This document shows positions 55,440 through 63,359 of a DNA stretch of 64,000 bases, one piece after another. The notes under the pieces were generated by a model. It made no database searches, was not told the origin of the DNA, and saw only the letters and a program-made list of their open reading frames with translations. Location: assembly GCF_003627795.1 (NCBI RefSeq), contig NZ_CP032686.1, forward strand, positions 434,001 to 498,000, read 5' to 3'. The position numbers and the translations under genes are program-made. Source of the stretch: Rhizobium sp. CCGE531. GTDB lineage: Bacteria > Pseudomonadota > Alphaproteobacteria > Rhizobiales > Rhizobiaceae. The number at the start of each line of letters is the position of its first letter. The stretch's first letter is position 1.

Positions 55440-56305
55440 CCGCGGATCATGCCGGCGGCCAGCCACGCATTCAACGCCTCCACCGGCTGGCCGGTCAGAT
55501 AGACGACCTCGTCCTGGCCGGTGCCGGAATTCTTGGTGCGGCCGAGATGATGGACAGCGAGGGGAGGGGGCTGCTGTCCTCGCCGGCAATTGGCGGCTCG
55601 ATCGTCAGCTGCTCCTTGCGCAGGCCGGCGACTTCGCTCCGCCGGCGGCCGCCGGAGGTAAAGGCGACCATCAGGATGGCCCGGTCGCGCAGATCGCGCA
55701 GGCTGTCGCCGCTACAGGTCGCCAGCAGTTTGGCCAAAACATCTGATGTCACCGCCTTGGCGCTCTTGCGAAGACGTTGCATTGGCGCGGCTCGGATCGC
55801 CAGCCGAATGGCGGATTTCAAAGCCGGGGAGGCGAAGGCGCCGTCGAGACCGCGCCATTTGGTCAGCGTCGACAAGTTGGCCAGCCGTCGCCCGACGGTC
55901 GCCGGGGCATGCGGTCCCCCCGGTTCTCAGAAAACCGCCAGTCCGCAACGCCTGCTCGACTGCGGCCGGCATGCCGTGTTCCGGATCGTTTTCGCGCCGC
56001 GCCGGATCCCACAGATGATGGGCCACAAACTTCAACAACAGCGCCTCCGGCGCCGGCCAGGGGAGGGGAGCGCCGGTTGAAAGCTCGCACCAGGCCTCGA
56101 GGTAGCCGAGATCGGAGGCAAGCGCCCGCAACGTGTTGGCGCCCATGCCTTCCTTGGCCAGATGTTTGAGGGTGGCGACGTCGTCGTCGGTCAGCAGCGT
56201 GGCAAGCTGGTCGCGGCGGGCAAAGGGCAGGATAGCGTCAAGCGCGTCGAGTTGCTAGGCGCGCTTGAGAACGGCCTGTTCCCCCGGATCTTGGTCAGTG
56301 CTCAC
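55440..56305 (-). pseudogene. Tyrosine recombinase, broken and truncated copy 2
   Basis: Homologous to the copy at 52621-53798. A GTG at 56305 overlaps the end of the upstream PIN toxin gene; MSTDQDPGEQAVLKRA is followed by an amber codon, then QLDALDAILPFARRDQL. A base gained in a G6 run (near 55915) and a base lost after LPSLSI (near 55555) shift the frame. The match ends near 55440, before the HxxR and Tyr, at an unrelated sequence. Not functional. Confidence 0.78.
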
Positions 56306-56714
56306 GTTCGAGCGGCCCGACGATTGTTATGCCTTCATTGCGGGCAGCGATGGCCATTTTTCGATCAGCCGTCGCCAGCGGTAAATCCCGCATTTTCGCG
56401 AGCGCGACATAGCTGGCGTCATACGCCGTCAACATGTGGCGGGCCGCCAGGTCGAGCACGAGGCTGTCACTGCCGGATCCGGCGTCGTCAAGCGACAGTC
56501 CTCGCAGTTGTGTCATCAGCAACAGCGCTTCGCCTGGGCGGAGCCGCCCGCGTCGTTCGGCCACCAGAAACAAATTGCGGGTCTCGAACCAGAACAATCC
56601 CGGCACCAAGCCGGCACTAGAGCGCAGATCGGTCATCAGCAGATCGGCGGCGTCGTGTTGTTCATCCGGAAGAAACCAGGCTGCGGCGATGGATGCGTCG
56701 AGAACGAACGGCAT
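56295..56714 (-). CDS. PIN-domain toxin, VapC-like
   Basis: Protein of 139 residues. MPFVLDASIAAAWFLPDEQH carries the first Asp, GLFWFETRNLFL the Glu, LTAYDASYVALAKMRDLPLA and TADRKM the other acidic residues. A complete PIN ribonuclease of a different subgroup from the one at 53791. Starts at the last base of the antitoxin stop (TGATG). Its end overlaps the start of integrase copy 2. Confidence 0.88.
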   Translation of the reverse strand: MPFVLDASIAAAWFLPDEQHDAADLLMTDLRSSAGLVPGLFWFETRNLFLVAERRGRLRPGEALLLMTQLRGLSLDDAGSGSDSLVLDLAARHMLTAYDASYVALAKMRDLPLATADRKMAIAARNEGITIVGPLEREH

Positions 56715-56956
56715 CAGTAGCGTCGACCCTCGTCACGCCATTCGCGGATTTCCTCCTGCGTTGTGGGCTGCCGACCGGCACGTTGCGCCCGGATTTCCGC
56801 AATCAGTGCATCGATGTCGTTTTCGCGGCGAATGCGGGAAAGCCGGGCAACCGGCGTGTTGCCGCGGGAGATGATCACCTCTTCGCCGGCTTCGACCTTG
56901 GCCAGCAGTTCGGATAGATGGGTTTTCGCTTCGGCGACCTTGACTGTGACGGTCAT
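56714..56956 (-). CDS. Phd/YefM-family antitoxin
   Basis: Protein of 80 residues. MTVTVKVAEAKTHLSELLAK followed by VEAGEEVIISRGNTPVARL is the Phd/YefM DNA-binding fold. The C-terminal acidic and Arg-rich tail should bind the PIN toxin. First gene of the pair and probably its autorepressor. Confidence 0.88.
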   Translation of the reverse strand: MTVTVKVAEAKTHLSELLAKVEAGEEVIISRGNTPVARLSRIRRENDIDALIAEIRAQRAGRQPTTQEEIREWRDEGRRY

Positions 56957-57337
56957 GATGTTCTCCGTGGACTGCGTCTCTCGTCGAGCAGAGGATGGAT
57001 TGCGCGACGTTTCGAGATTTTGCTGGATGATAGGCGCACGGCAGGAAGTTGGTCAAGCGGTAACCATATCACTATCGATACATGATTCCTATCGATGGTC
57101 ATCGACGCAGCCGAACGCTGTATGACGAACGGAAGTCATTAAGTAATTTGGTTCAGGAAGACAAAAGAACGGCGATAATTCATATGGTCAATGAGATGAA
57201 AATTCAGGAAAATCAGGGTAAAAGGGGCTGATTTGGGGGGAGTGCCGAAGCCGTGGGCAATTGTGCCGTCGATGCTCTTCTACCATAATCGGTGCCTGGG
57301 ATGAAGAGGATGTCCTTCGTCAGAATAGGAGCTGCTG

Positions 57338-57403
57338 ATGGCGAAGATCGATATCGACAGCCTCGATGAAGCCACGCTGATGGCGCTGAACGAACGCAGG
57401 TAG
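57338..57403 (+). pseudogene. N-terminal remnant of a small rhizobial protein
   Basis: MAKIDIDSLDEATLMALNER is followed by Arg and a stop. It resembles the start of small (about 85-residue) rhizobial proteins often seen on plasmids near integrases, but the rest is lost. AGGAG lies 7 bases upstream. Identification is from memory of the family pattern. Confidence 0.4.
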
Positions 57404-57460
57404 GATCAAGAGCAACCGACACCTCAGGTTGCGATCCCCCAGTGTTGACAAGCGAGTGCG

Positions 57461-58231
57461 CTAAAACAGCGAGAGGTAACGCAAGAAAGCAATCTTGGGA
57501 ACGCAGGCTGACTGGAGTCCAACCAGCATCCGATCCGGGTCCGCGAGATAATCGAAACGCATGTGCCGCGGGGACCAGTTGTAGGCTCGCATATTTTTGT
57601 CGTTGCCAACAAGAAGGAGGCTATGGAAATACCAACGGTCGGCGTCTTTGTAGCCAGAACGATTTGTATAGAAAAATAGGCCCCGCAACGCCGCAAAAGA
57701 GGCTATCGGTTTTTCATCTCCGTGTATTGCGATACAAAATGGCCGACCGCCGCTGAGATACTGGGCCTGCGCGGCCACCACGAGACCGGCGGCTAAGGAC
57801 CATATCGCGACAACAGTGGGGACGCTCAGCAGCACGATGCCGGTCGTGGGAGGCGCATTCGGTGGGTCGAGCTGCTTAAAGAGGAGTATGGAACCGGCGA
57901 CTGCCAGGCTCAGGGAAGCGCCGTGGATAAACGTCATGAGATCGCCTCCGCCTGCGAAGACCGCTGCAAGCACGCTGGCCATAGTGCCGAGGCTTCCAAC
58001 AAGGACAGCCAGAAAGATCAAGACGGCCTGAGGCAACTGCCACGATAACAGTCTTAAGAGCAGAACGGTGCAACTTGGGAAGAGTGGAGCGAGCGCTGGG
58101 ACAAGGACCAACCACAGATCAAAAGGGTTGGCTGGAAGGACTCTATCGGCAGGAAATGAGAATAGAGGTTTCGGGCAGTAGCCCAACGCAATTACCGCCG
58201 CCATTGCGGCCGGCAGTTTCGAATCTTTCAA
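57461..58231 (-). CDS. Membrane protein of unknown function
   Basis: Protein of 256 residues with a signal-like N-terminus and about five hydrophobic segments (for example ALAPLFPSCTVLLLRLLSWQ and LIFLAVLVGSLGTMASVLAA). The last 90 residues are soluble, with DADRWYFHSLLLVGNDKNM and RHMRFDYLADPDRML. No family recognised. The AT content is higher than in surrounding genes, which fits horizontal origin. Confidence 0.5.
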   Translation of the reverse strand: MKDSKLPAAMAAVIALGYCPKPLFSFPADRVLPANPFDLWLVLVPALAPLFPSCTVLLLRLLSWQLPQAVLIFLAVLVGSLGTMASVLAAVFAGGGDLMTFIHGASLSLAVAGSILLFKQLDPPNAPPTTGIVLLSVPTVVAIWSLAAGLVVAAQAQYLSGGRPFCIAIHGDEKPIASFAALRGLFFYTNRSGYKDADRWYFHSLLLVGNDKNMRAYNWSPRHMRFDYLADPDRMLVGLQSACVPKIAFLRYLSLF

Positions 58232-58391
58232 TAGGGGTCTTCCTCAATATGTTTGGTTCACTCGCAGTTAGACATGATGCCGCTATGGGCGGGCATGCAA
58301 ACGAAAATGAAATGGTCGCCCGGCCCAGGGGCAAAAGTTCTAGGTGTCGAGCTCACAGATGATGATGACGGCGATCCACACCGGGGCTCGT

Positions 58392-58898
58392 TCATGCCAT
58401 GGGTGGATGCAGCCTTGTATCGAGAGCAAAGGCTTCCTGGAACTTCAGGGCATAGGCACCTGGCGCGCTGCCCGCGAGAAAAATCAGATTCCAGCTACAC
58501 GGCGAGACCGCGCTCGGGATCGCGACAAATCGGTGGCGTCGAAGCAGATCGTCTCCGAAGGCTTGCTGTCCCGCGCCGGGAATGCCCGGGTGGAGCCAAT
58601 TGGGATTGGGTACGCTTCCCGGGTCGACGATATGGACATCGCCGGCATCCGCAATGACAGCCGCCGTCAACGTGTGCGCCACCGTGTCGAGCGCCCGAAA
58701 CCCCTTATGGACCGCGACCTCGAGGATTGCCGTCGCGGGATCGAGCGAGCAGTAGACCGCGCGAACGCCTTTGCTGTTCCAGCGGCCACCGACGCGATAG
58801 GCGCCTTCGCCACTATCCCATGTCGGCGCGTGGACGGCTTGATCGAGCCGCCACGCGACCAGTTCGGTCCCGCCGAGCCCAATTGGCAAAGCGGTCAT
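58392..58898 (-). CDS. RES-domain NAD+-degrading toxin
   Basis: Protein of 168 residues. AWRLDQAVHAPTWDSGEGAY then RVGGRWNSKGVRAVYCSLDP and AILEVAVHKG carry the Arg, Glu and Ser residues that name the RES domain. Family toxins (MbcT, ParT) destroy NAD+ or modify proteins by ADP-ribosylation. Its start overlaps the antitoxin stop by 4 bp. Confidence 0.88.
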   Translation of the reverse strand: MTALPIGLGGTELVAWRLDQAVHAPTWDSGEGAYRVGGRWNSKGVRAVYCSLDPATAILEVAVHKGFRALDTVAHTLTAAVIADAGDVHIVDPGSVPNPNWLHPGIPGAGQQAFGDDLLRRHRFVAIPSAVSPCSWNLIFLAGSAPGAYALKFQEAFALDTRLHPPMA

Positions 58899-59380
58899 GC
58901 ATAGACGCCATATTCGAGACGGTCGAGATGATCCTCAACCAGCTCGACGCCGGCGGGTGTCCCGAGAAGATCGATCGGCCGGCGCTGGTCGAGCCCGATC
59001 GCCGGGCGCTCGAGCCATTGCTCGGCTTCAGCCTGCGAGCCGAAGATGTCCGTTGCTTTTGCGAGAATCTCCGCGAATTTCCATGCGCGACCGCTCTGTT
59101 CCTGACTGAGCGGCTTGGAGGGCGTATCCTTCCGCCGCTGCCAGGTGCGCAAACTCATGCCCACGGCCTTTTCGAGCGAATCCGTTTTACCGATGATGAC
59201 CAGATGCCCGACAAGGTGATCCAGCGCCGAGGCCGGCAGGCCGCGCAAAAGCAGTTCGTGCGCGTCGAGAGGGCTGGTCAGGCTGCGCGCAAGCACGCGC
59301 GCGCCGCCGAGCAGCGCCGCTATTTTCTGCAATTCGCCTGTCGTCGTTTCCGGGATAATTTTCTCTGCCGCAATGGCCAT
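58895..59380 (-). CDS. Xre/MbcA/ParS-family antitoxin
   Basis: Protein of 161 residues. The Xre-like N-terminal domain has GHLVIIGKTDSLEKAVGMSL and RTWQRRKDTP. The C-terminal MbcA/ParS domain ends SQAEAEQWLERPAIGLDQRR-PIDLLGTPAGVELVEDHLDR, the toxin-binding part. Coupled to the RES toxin downstream. Confidence 0.88.
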   Translation of the reverse strand: MAIAAEKIIPETTTGELQKIAALLGGARVLARSLTSPLDAHELLLRGLPASALDHLVGHLVIIGKTDSLEKAVGMSLRTWQRRKDTPSKPLSQEQSGRAWKFAEILAKATDIFGSQAEAEQWLERPAIGLDQRRPIDLLGTPAGVELVEDHLDRLEYGVYA

Positions 59381-59449
59381 GGGATCATCTCCGCGTCATT
59401 TGTCGCTTTACATATGACAGGTGACATGACTGATTTCAAGCGTAACGTT

Positions 59450-59635
59450 CTACTGCGCCGTGGTGTGCGGGGCACTTGGTTTGAGATCTTCGCCGCGCAT
59501 CAACGGCGCGAGCAAGAAAATCACAATAAGCATTGCCGCCAGCATCATGAACGTAAGCGGTGCCCCAAGCACACCTTGTGGCAGCCTTAGCGATGCCGCG
59601 AGAACAGATTTCTTTGAGCTTGATTGATCGAACTG
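59450..59635 (-). pseudogene. 3' remnant of a membrane transporter gene
   Basis: The minus strand reads VLAASLRLPQGVLGAPLTFM then MLAAMLIVIFLLAPLMRGED and a stop. A terminal membrane helix with a short cytoplasmic tail, like the end of an MFS-type transporter. A stop upstream (59636) shows the rest is gone. It lies between the Xre gene and the IS3-like element. Confidence 0.5.
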
Positions 59636-59785
59636 TCATCCCAATCGATTTCACGCTTCGAAGTTGGGATTATCCTCTGATTGCGGTGGTTGTCGAAGAA
59701 GAGAGCTGGTTCGGAAAAACTGGACAGCAAGGATAAGTGGAATTTCTGCCTGACTTTGGCTTAGATGCCGGAAACAGGAGAGAGC

Positions 59786-60085
59786 ATGACGAGACGACCA
59801 CGCCGGAACCACAGCCCGGCTTTCAAGGCGAAGGTGGCGCTTGCCGCCATCAGGGGTGAACAGACGCTGGTGGAATTGTCGCAGCAGTTCGACGTGCATG
59901 CCAATCAGATCAAGCAGTGGAAGGACCAGCTCCTTGAGGGGGCGACAGGCGTTTTCGGCGATGACGCCAAAGCGGAACCGGCGACTCCGACCGTCGATGT
60001 CAAAACCCTGCACGCCAAGATTGGGGAACTGACGCTTGAGAACGATTTTTTATCCGATGCGCTCGGCTTCACGTTGCGACGCTGA
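59786..60085 (+). pseudogene. IS3-family transposase OrfA, C-terminus lost
   Basis: MTRRPRRNHSPAFKAKVALA then AIRGEQTLVELSQQFDVHAN is the OrfA helix-turn-helix, followed by the leucine-zipper LTLENDFLSDALG. At FLSDALGF the frame passes into orfB sequence (reading FTLRR) and stops, because the natural end of orfA and the first part of orfB are deleted. GGAGAG lies 4 bases before the ATG. Confidence 0.78.
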
Positions 60086-60687
60086 TGAAGAAGATGGGCA
60101 TTGAGGCGATTTATCGTCGTCCCAACACGTCGAAACCGGCACCTGGTCACAAGGTCTATCCGTATCTGCTCAGGAAGCTGACGGTCACCAGACCCAACCA
60201 GGTGTGGGCAATGGACCTGACCTACGTCCCCATGGCGCGGGGCTTTGTCTATCTCTGCGCCGTCGTCGATTGGTTCAGTCGCCGAGTGCTTTCATGGCGG
60301 CTGTCGATCACGATGGAGACGGCCTTTTGTATCGAGGCGGTTGAGGAAGCTCTTTGCCGATATGGAAAGCCAGACATCTTCAATACCGACCAGGGATCGC
60401 AGTTCACCTCCATCGACTTCACGGCGGTGCTGAAGAAGGCCGGGATTGAAATCTCGATGGATGGCAAGGGCGCATGGCGGGACAACGTCTTCGTCGAGCG
60501 GCTCTGGCGGTCGATCAAATACGAGGAGGTCTATCTCCATGCCTACAAGACCGTGTCCGAGGCCCGCGCTGGCATCGGCCGCTATTTGACCTTTTACAAT
60601 ACCCGACGTCCACATTCATCCCTTGACCGGCAGACGCCGGACCAGGCTTACTTCAACGCGCTGACACCGATGATGGTGGCGGCATAA
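60085..60687 (+). pseudogene. IS3-family transposase OrfB, N-terminus lost
   Basis: 200 codons of integrase core: WAMDLTYVPMARGFVYLCAV (first Asp), FNTDQGSQFTS (second Asp) and ERLWRSIKYEEVYLHAY (Glu), so the DDE triad survives. The HVATLMKKMGIEAIYRRPNT start lacks the usual 70-80 residues of helix-turn-helix before it. Probably inactive on its own. Confidence 0.8.
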
Positions 60688-60743
60688 TCGAGGCGGAAAT
60701 CCACTTAGCCAAACGTCGCAAGCTGTTCAGACAAACCGAGCCA

Positions 60744-60973
60744 CCTCTGAAGAGAGTGCCGTGGATTCCCATAGCGTCTCGCTTGAGAATGGGGCGTTCC
60801 CAGATGGGCGCTAGTAATTGGCCTGCCTCTTCATCACCCAGACGTTCAATCAAATCTTCGATTGTTTCCATGTCTTGGCCATTTGGAAAGACGATCGTGT
60901 ATTCGTCTTCCGTGGCTTGGAACAAGCTGAAGGTAGCGTTTCGAGCGCAGTCTATGATCAAGATGTTCTTCAT
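60744..60973 (-). pseudogene. Small protein gene truncated by the IS3-like element
   Basis: MKNILIIDCARNATFSLFQA then TEDEYTIVFPNGQDMETIED and AMGIHGTLF run for 76 codons until the frame enters the right end of the insertion sequence. The natural C-terminus is missing and is replaced by IS-derived residues ending at 60653. No characterised family recognised. Confidence 0.6.
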
Positions 60974-61025
60974 GCAGCATACTCTGACAGGAAGCATCTG
61001 CGCCAGCAACGATTTGTGCGTTGGC

Positions 61026-61217
61026 TTACGCAGCCGGACTATTCCACGGTAGGAGACCTTCAATATGACTCTGCTTGTGGCCACGGACGATGGCGCTGAG
61101 CGTAGCTGTGAAATAGGTGAGCGGTTCAATCGAATTAAGTTTGCAGGTCTCTATAAGCGAGGCGATTACCGCCCAGTTCTCGGCTCCGGCATCGTGTCCG
61201 GCGAAGAGAGCATTCTT
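61026..61217 (-). pseudogene. C-terminal remnant of an IS66-family transposase
   Basis: KNALFAGHDAGAENWAVIAS then LIETCKLNSIEPLTYFTATL and HKQSHIEGLLPWN form the conserved C-terminal end of IS66 TnpC proteins, ending at a TAA (61026). Upstream of Lys at 61217 the similarity stops abruptly. Confidence 0.75.
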
Positions 61218-61221
61218 AGGT

Positions 61222-61710
61222 GTGCCGGAGGCCAATGTCCGGCTAGAGTTTTGCCGCCGTGTCCTTACCGCCTATGCGAGGGGCCGTATCCCCTATGATG
61301 ATTACGTTCAGTTCACTCAAGGCGGCGGTATGCCTGCGAGTATTTCGAAGGCTTTGAGGAGCGCGGGCTCGGGTCCAAGGAAACCACAGAGCCAGGGAAA
61401 AGGTGATATTGTTCTTCCGGCTTCAGCAAGAATGGATTCTGGTGTGACATTCAAGGGCTCGACCATCGCATCAAACGGTAAGGGCCGCTTTTCGGTTCAA
61501 TCGTCTCGGCGGGCCGCGAAATGTTCAGGCACCTACGATCTGAGTGATCGGCGTCCGACAATCACTCTTCCGGTCAAATGCTCGGACGGCCGTAGCGGAA
61601 AAGTCGAGGTGACGCGAGCACCGGATATGATGTCGGCCTGGAGAAAGGTAAAGCTTTCCGATGGGAGCACCGGCCGGCTGACCGTTGGAAGAGGTGTGAA
61701 ACACCCGTAG
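61222..61710 (+). CDS. Hypothetical protein, 5' end probably lost
   Basis: About 162 codons from a GTG at 61222; the frame is open back to 61117 but that part is antisense to the IS66 remnant. The C-terminal half is basic, with GSTIASNGKGRFSVQSSRRA, CSGTYDLSDRRPTITLPVKC and SDGSTGRLTVG, a beta-rich repeat pattern with two Cys. The N-terminal LEFCRRVLTAYARGRIPYDD looks helical. No family recognised. Likely a truncated gene still open in frame. Confidence 0.4.
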   Translation: MPEANVRLEFCRRVLTAYARGRIPYDDYVQFTQGGGMPASISKALRSAGSGPRKPQSQGKGDIVLPASARMDSGVTFKGSTIASNGKGRFSVQSSRRAAKCSGTYDLSDRRPTITLPVKCSDGRSGKVEVTRAPDMMSAWRKVKLSDGSTGRLTVGRGVKHP

Positions 61711-61942
61711 TTGGCTGCGGGCCGCCAACCTTCTATCGGCAATTGCGGATTTTCAGACCGATAGCTCTTATAAATAGAAGGGCCACTGGTTCTGACCCGT
61801 TCAAGGCGGCCATTTGCGTCCGCCGGAAGCCTGCCGGTTCAACGGAATGACACTGTCGAAATTCGTCGAGCGCATCAAGGTGGCAAATTGATTTGGTGGT
61901 CGGGTTGGAGTCAATTATCCGGCCGGATTACACCATAGCTGC

Positions 61943-63352
61943 TTATAGAGATGATATATTGGCGTCCCGTGACGGCGGCTCTATCGTCGTTTGCAATTCC
62001 TCCGTGAAACGCCACCATAGCAAGACCGTGGTTGCACCGAAGCCGAGGCACAGGCCGAACCAGATGCCATTGCTTGCCCAGCCGAGCCAATATCCGCAAA
62101 TGGCCATCGCCGGGATACCGATTAGCCAATAGCCGATAAACGTATTGAGCAGACCCGCCTTGGTGTTACCAAGGCCGCGCAGCAACCCGATGCAGATATT
62201 TTGAGAGCCCTTCAGGAACTGGTGGGCGATTGCGAACCATAGGAGCGTCGCGGCCATCGCCAGAATTGCGGGATCAGCCTGTGCGCCGAGGAATGGACGC
62301 AGCACCATGCCCGGCAACAGGGCGTATAGGAAGCCAACGACGGTCATGATGGAAAAGCTAATAGCCAGAGTCCGTCGGGCTATCGACCCGATCTCAGCAT
62401 GCTCATCTTTGCCGACCGCGCGACTAACCAATACAGAGGAGCCGTGGGAAAGGCCGATGTTGAGCTGGTAGACGATGTAGGCGAGCTGGTTGACGACGTT
62501 GGAAGCGGCAAGTGCAATCGGGCCAAAGGTTCCCATAAAGATGGATGCAATAGACGTGATCGCCGCTTCGGACCCATAGGTGAGGGCTATCGGAGCGCCC
62601 ATTCTTGCGATTCTCATCACAATGGCGGGTGAGGCGCGCCAGTGGCCCAGCGAGAGCAGGGAGCTCATCTCCGGATCACGCCGTACGGTTCTGAAATAAA
62701 CGAGAAACGTCCAAACTTGAACGAGAGTAGTCGATAGACCGATGCCCGCGAGCCCCAGCCGCGGCATGCCAAGCCATCCATAGATGAAAATAGCATTCAG
62801 CAACACGTTGACGCCGATCGAGATAATGGTGACCCTGAGAAGGGAGCCAGCTCGCCGCATGCCTACCGCGAATTGCCGCAAGACATTCAGCCATAGCATC
62901 GGCACCAAACCGGGTGCCAGTGTGAGCATGATCGGCTGCGCAAGGCTTACGATCTTGCTGTCCTGGCCCAAAAAGCCAAGCAAGTGACTGAGTGCGACAA
63001 GAACAATGCCGGCGCCAGTGGCAACGATCGTCGCCAGCAGCATGGAGGCCGATACCAGCTCGCGGACTTCGTCGTGAGCGATCTCGTCGCCCTTTCCATC
63101 GCTGGTGCGTCTTTCGCCACGCGCGATCGCCGAGGCTATCATGTTGCCGACGCCGGTTACCATGCCAACGCACATTGTGCGGAGCTGGTTGTAAAGCAGC
63201 ACGGCGAGCCCGCCTGCGGCCACTGCCTCCACGCTGATCAGACCCATCATGAGGAGGTCGGCGCTGGTCAAGGCGACCTGGGCGAACTGAATCCCGGCGA
63301 TAGGCGCGGCAAGTTTGATAATTTCCAGATAGGGATGGAACCGGCTATTCAT
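61943..63352 (-). CDS. MATE-family efflux transporter (NorM-like)
   Basis: Protein of 469 residues with about twelve membrane segments. LAAPIAGIQFAQVALTSADL with MMGLISVEAVAAGGLA near the start and GSQNICIGLLRGLGNTKAGL in the second half are the two MATE repeat signatures. The ATG at 63352 is 7 bp after the stop of the cysteine-synthase-like gene, so the two are one operon. It probably exports a small metabolite using Na+ or H+. Confidence 0.88.
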   Translation of the reverse strand: MNSRFHPYLEIIKLAAPIAGIQFAQVALTSADLLMMGLISVEAVAAGGLAVLLYNQLRTMCVGMVTGVGNMIASAIARGERRTSDGKGDEIAHDEVRELVSASMLLATIVATGAGIVLVALSHLLGFLGQDSKIVSLAQPIMLTLAPGLVPMLWLNVLRQFAVGMRRAGSLLRVTIISIGVNVLLNAIFIYGWLGMPRLGLAGIGLSTTLVQVWTFLVYFRTVRRDPEMSSLLSLGHWRASPAIVMRIARMGAPIALTYGSEAAITSIASIFMGTFGPIALAASNVVNQLAYIVYQLNIGLSHGSSVLVSRAVGKDEHAEIGSIARRTLAISFSIMTVVGFLYALLPGMVLRPFLGAQADPAILAMAATLLWFAIAHQFLKGSQNICIGLLRGLGNTKAGLLNTFIGYWLIGIPAMAICGYWLGWASNGIWFGLCLGFGATTVLLWWRFTEELQTTIEPPSRDANISSL

Positions 63353-63359
63353 TTGCTGC

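Larger units (their letters stand above)
59707..60743 (+). mobile_element. IS3-family insertion sequence, internally deleted
   Basis: Imperfect terminal repeats of about 22 bp: TGGTTCGGAAAAACTGGACA at the left and TGGCTCGGTTTGTCTGAACA (read inward) at the right. Matches may extend 4-5 bases outward, so the ends are approximate. It holds orfA joined to a 5'-shortened orfB; total about 1.04 kb against the usual 1.2-1.3 kb. No exact target duplication was found directly at the ends. It interrupts the gene at 60744-60973. Confidence 0.8.

Noticed and set aside
52621..56305. A tRNA or att-site pair flanking the integrases
   Set aside because: No tRNA-like cloverleaf or matching direct repeats were seen near either integrase copy.
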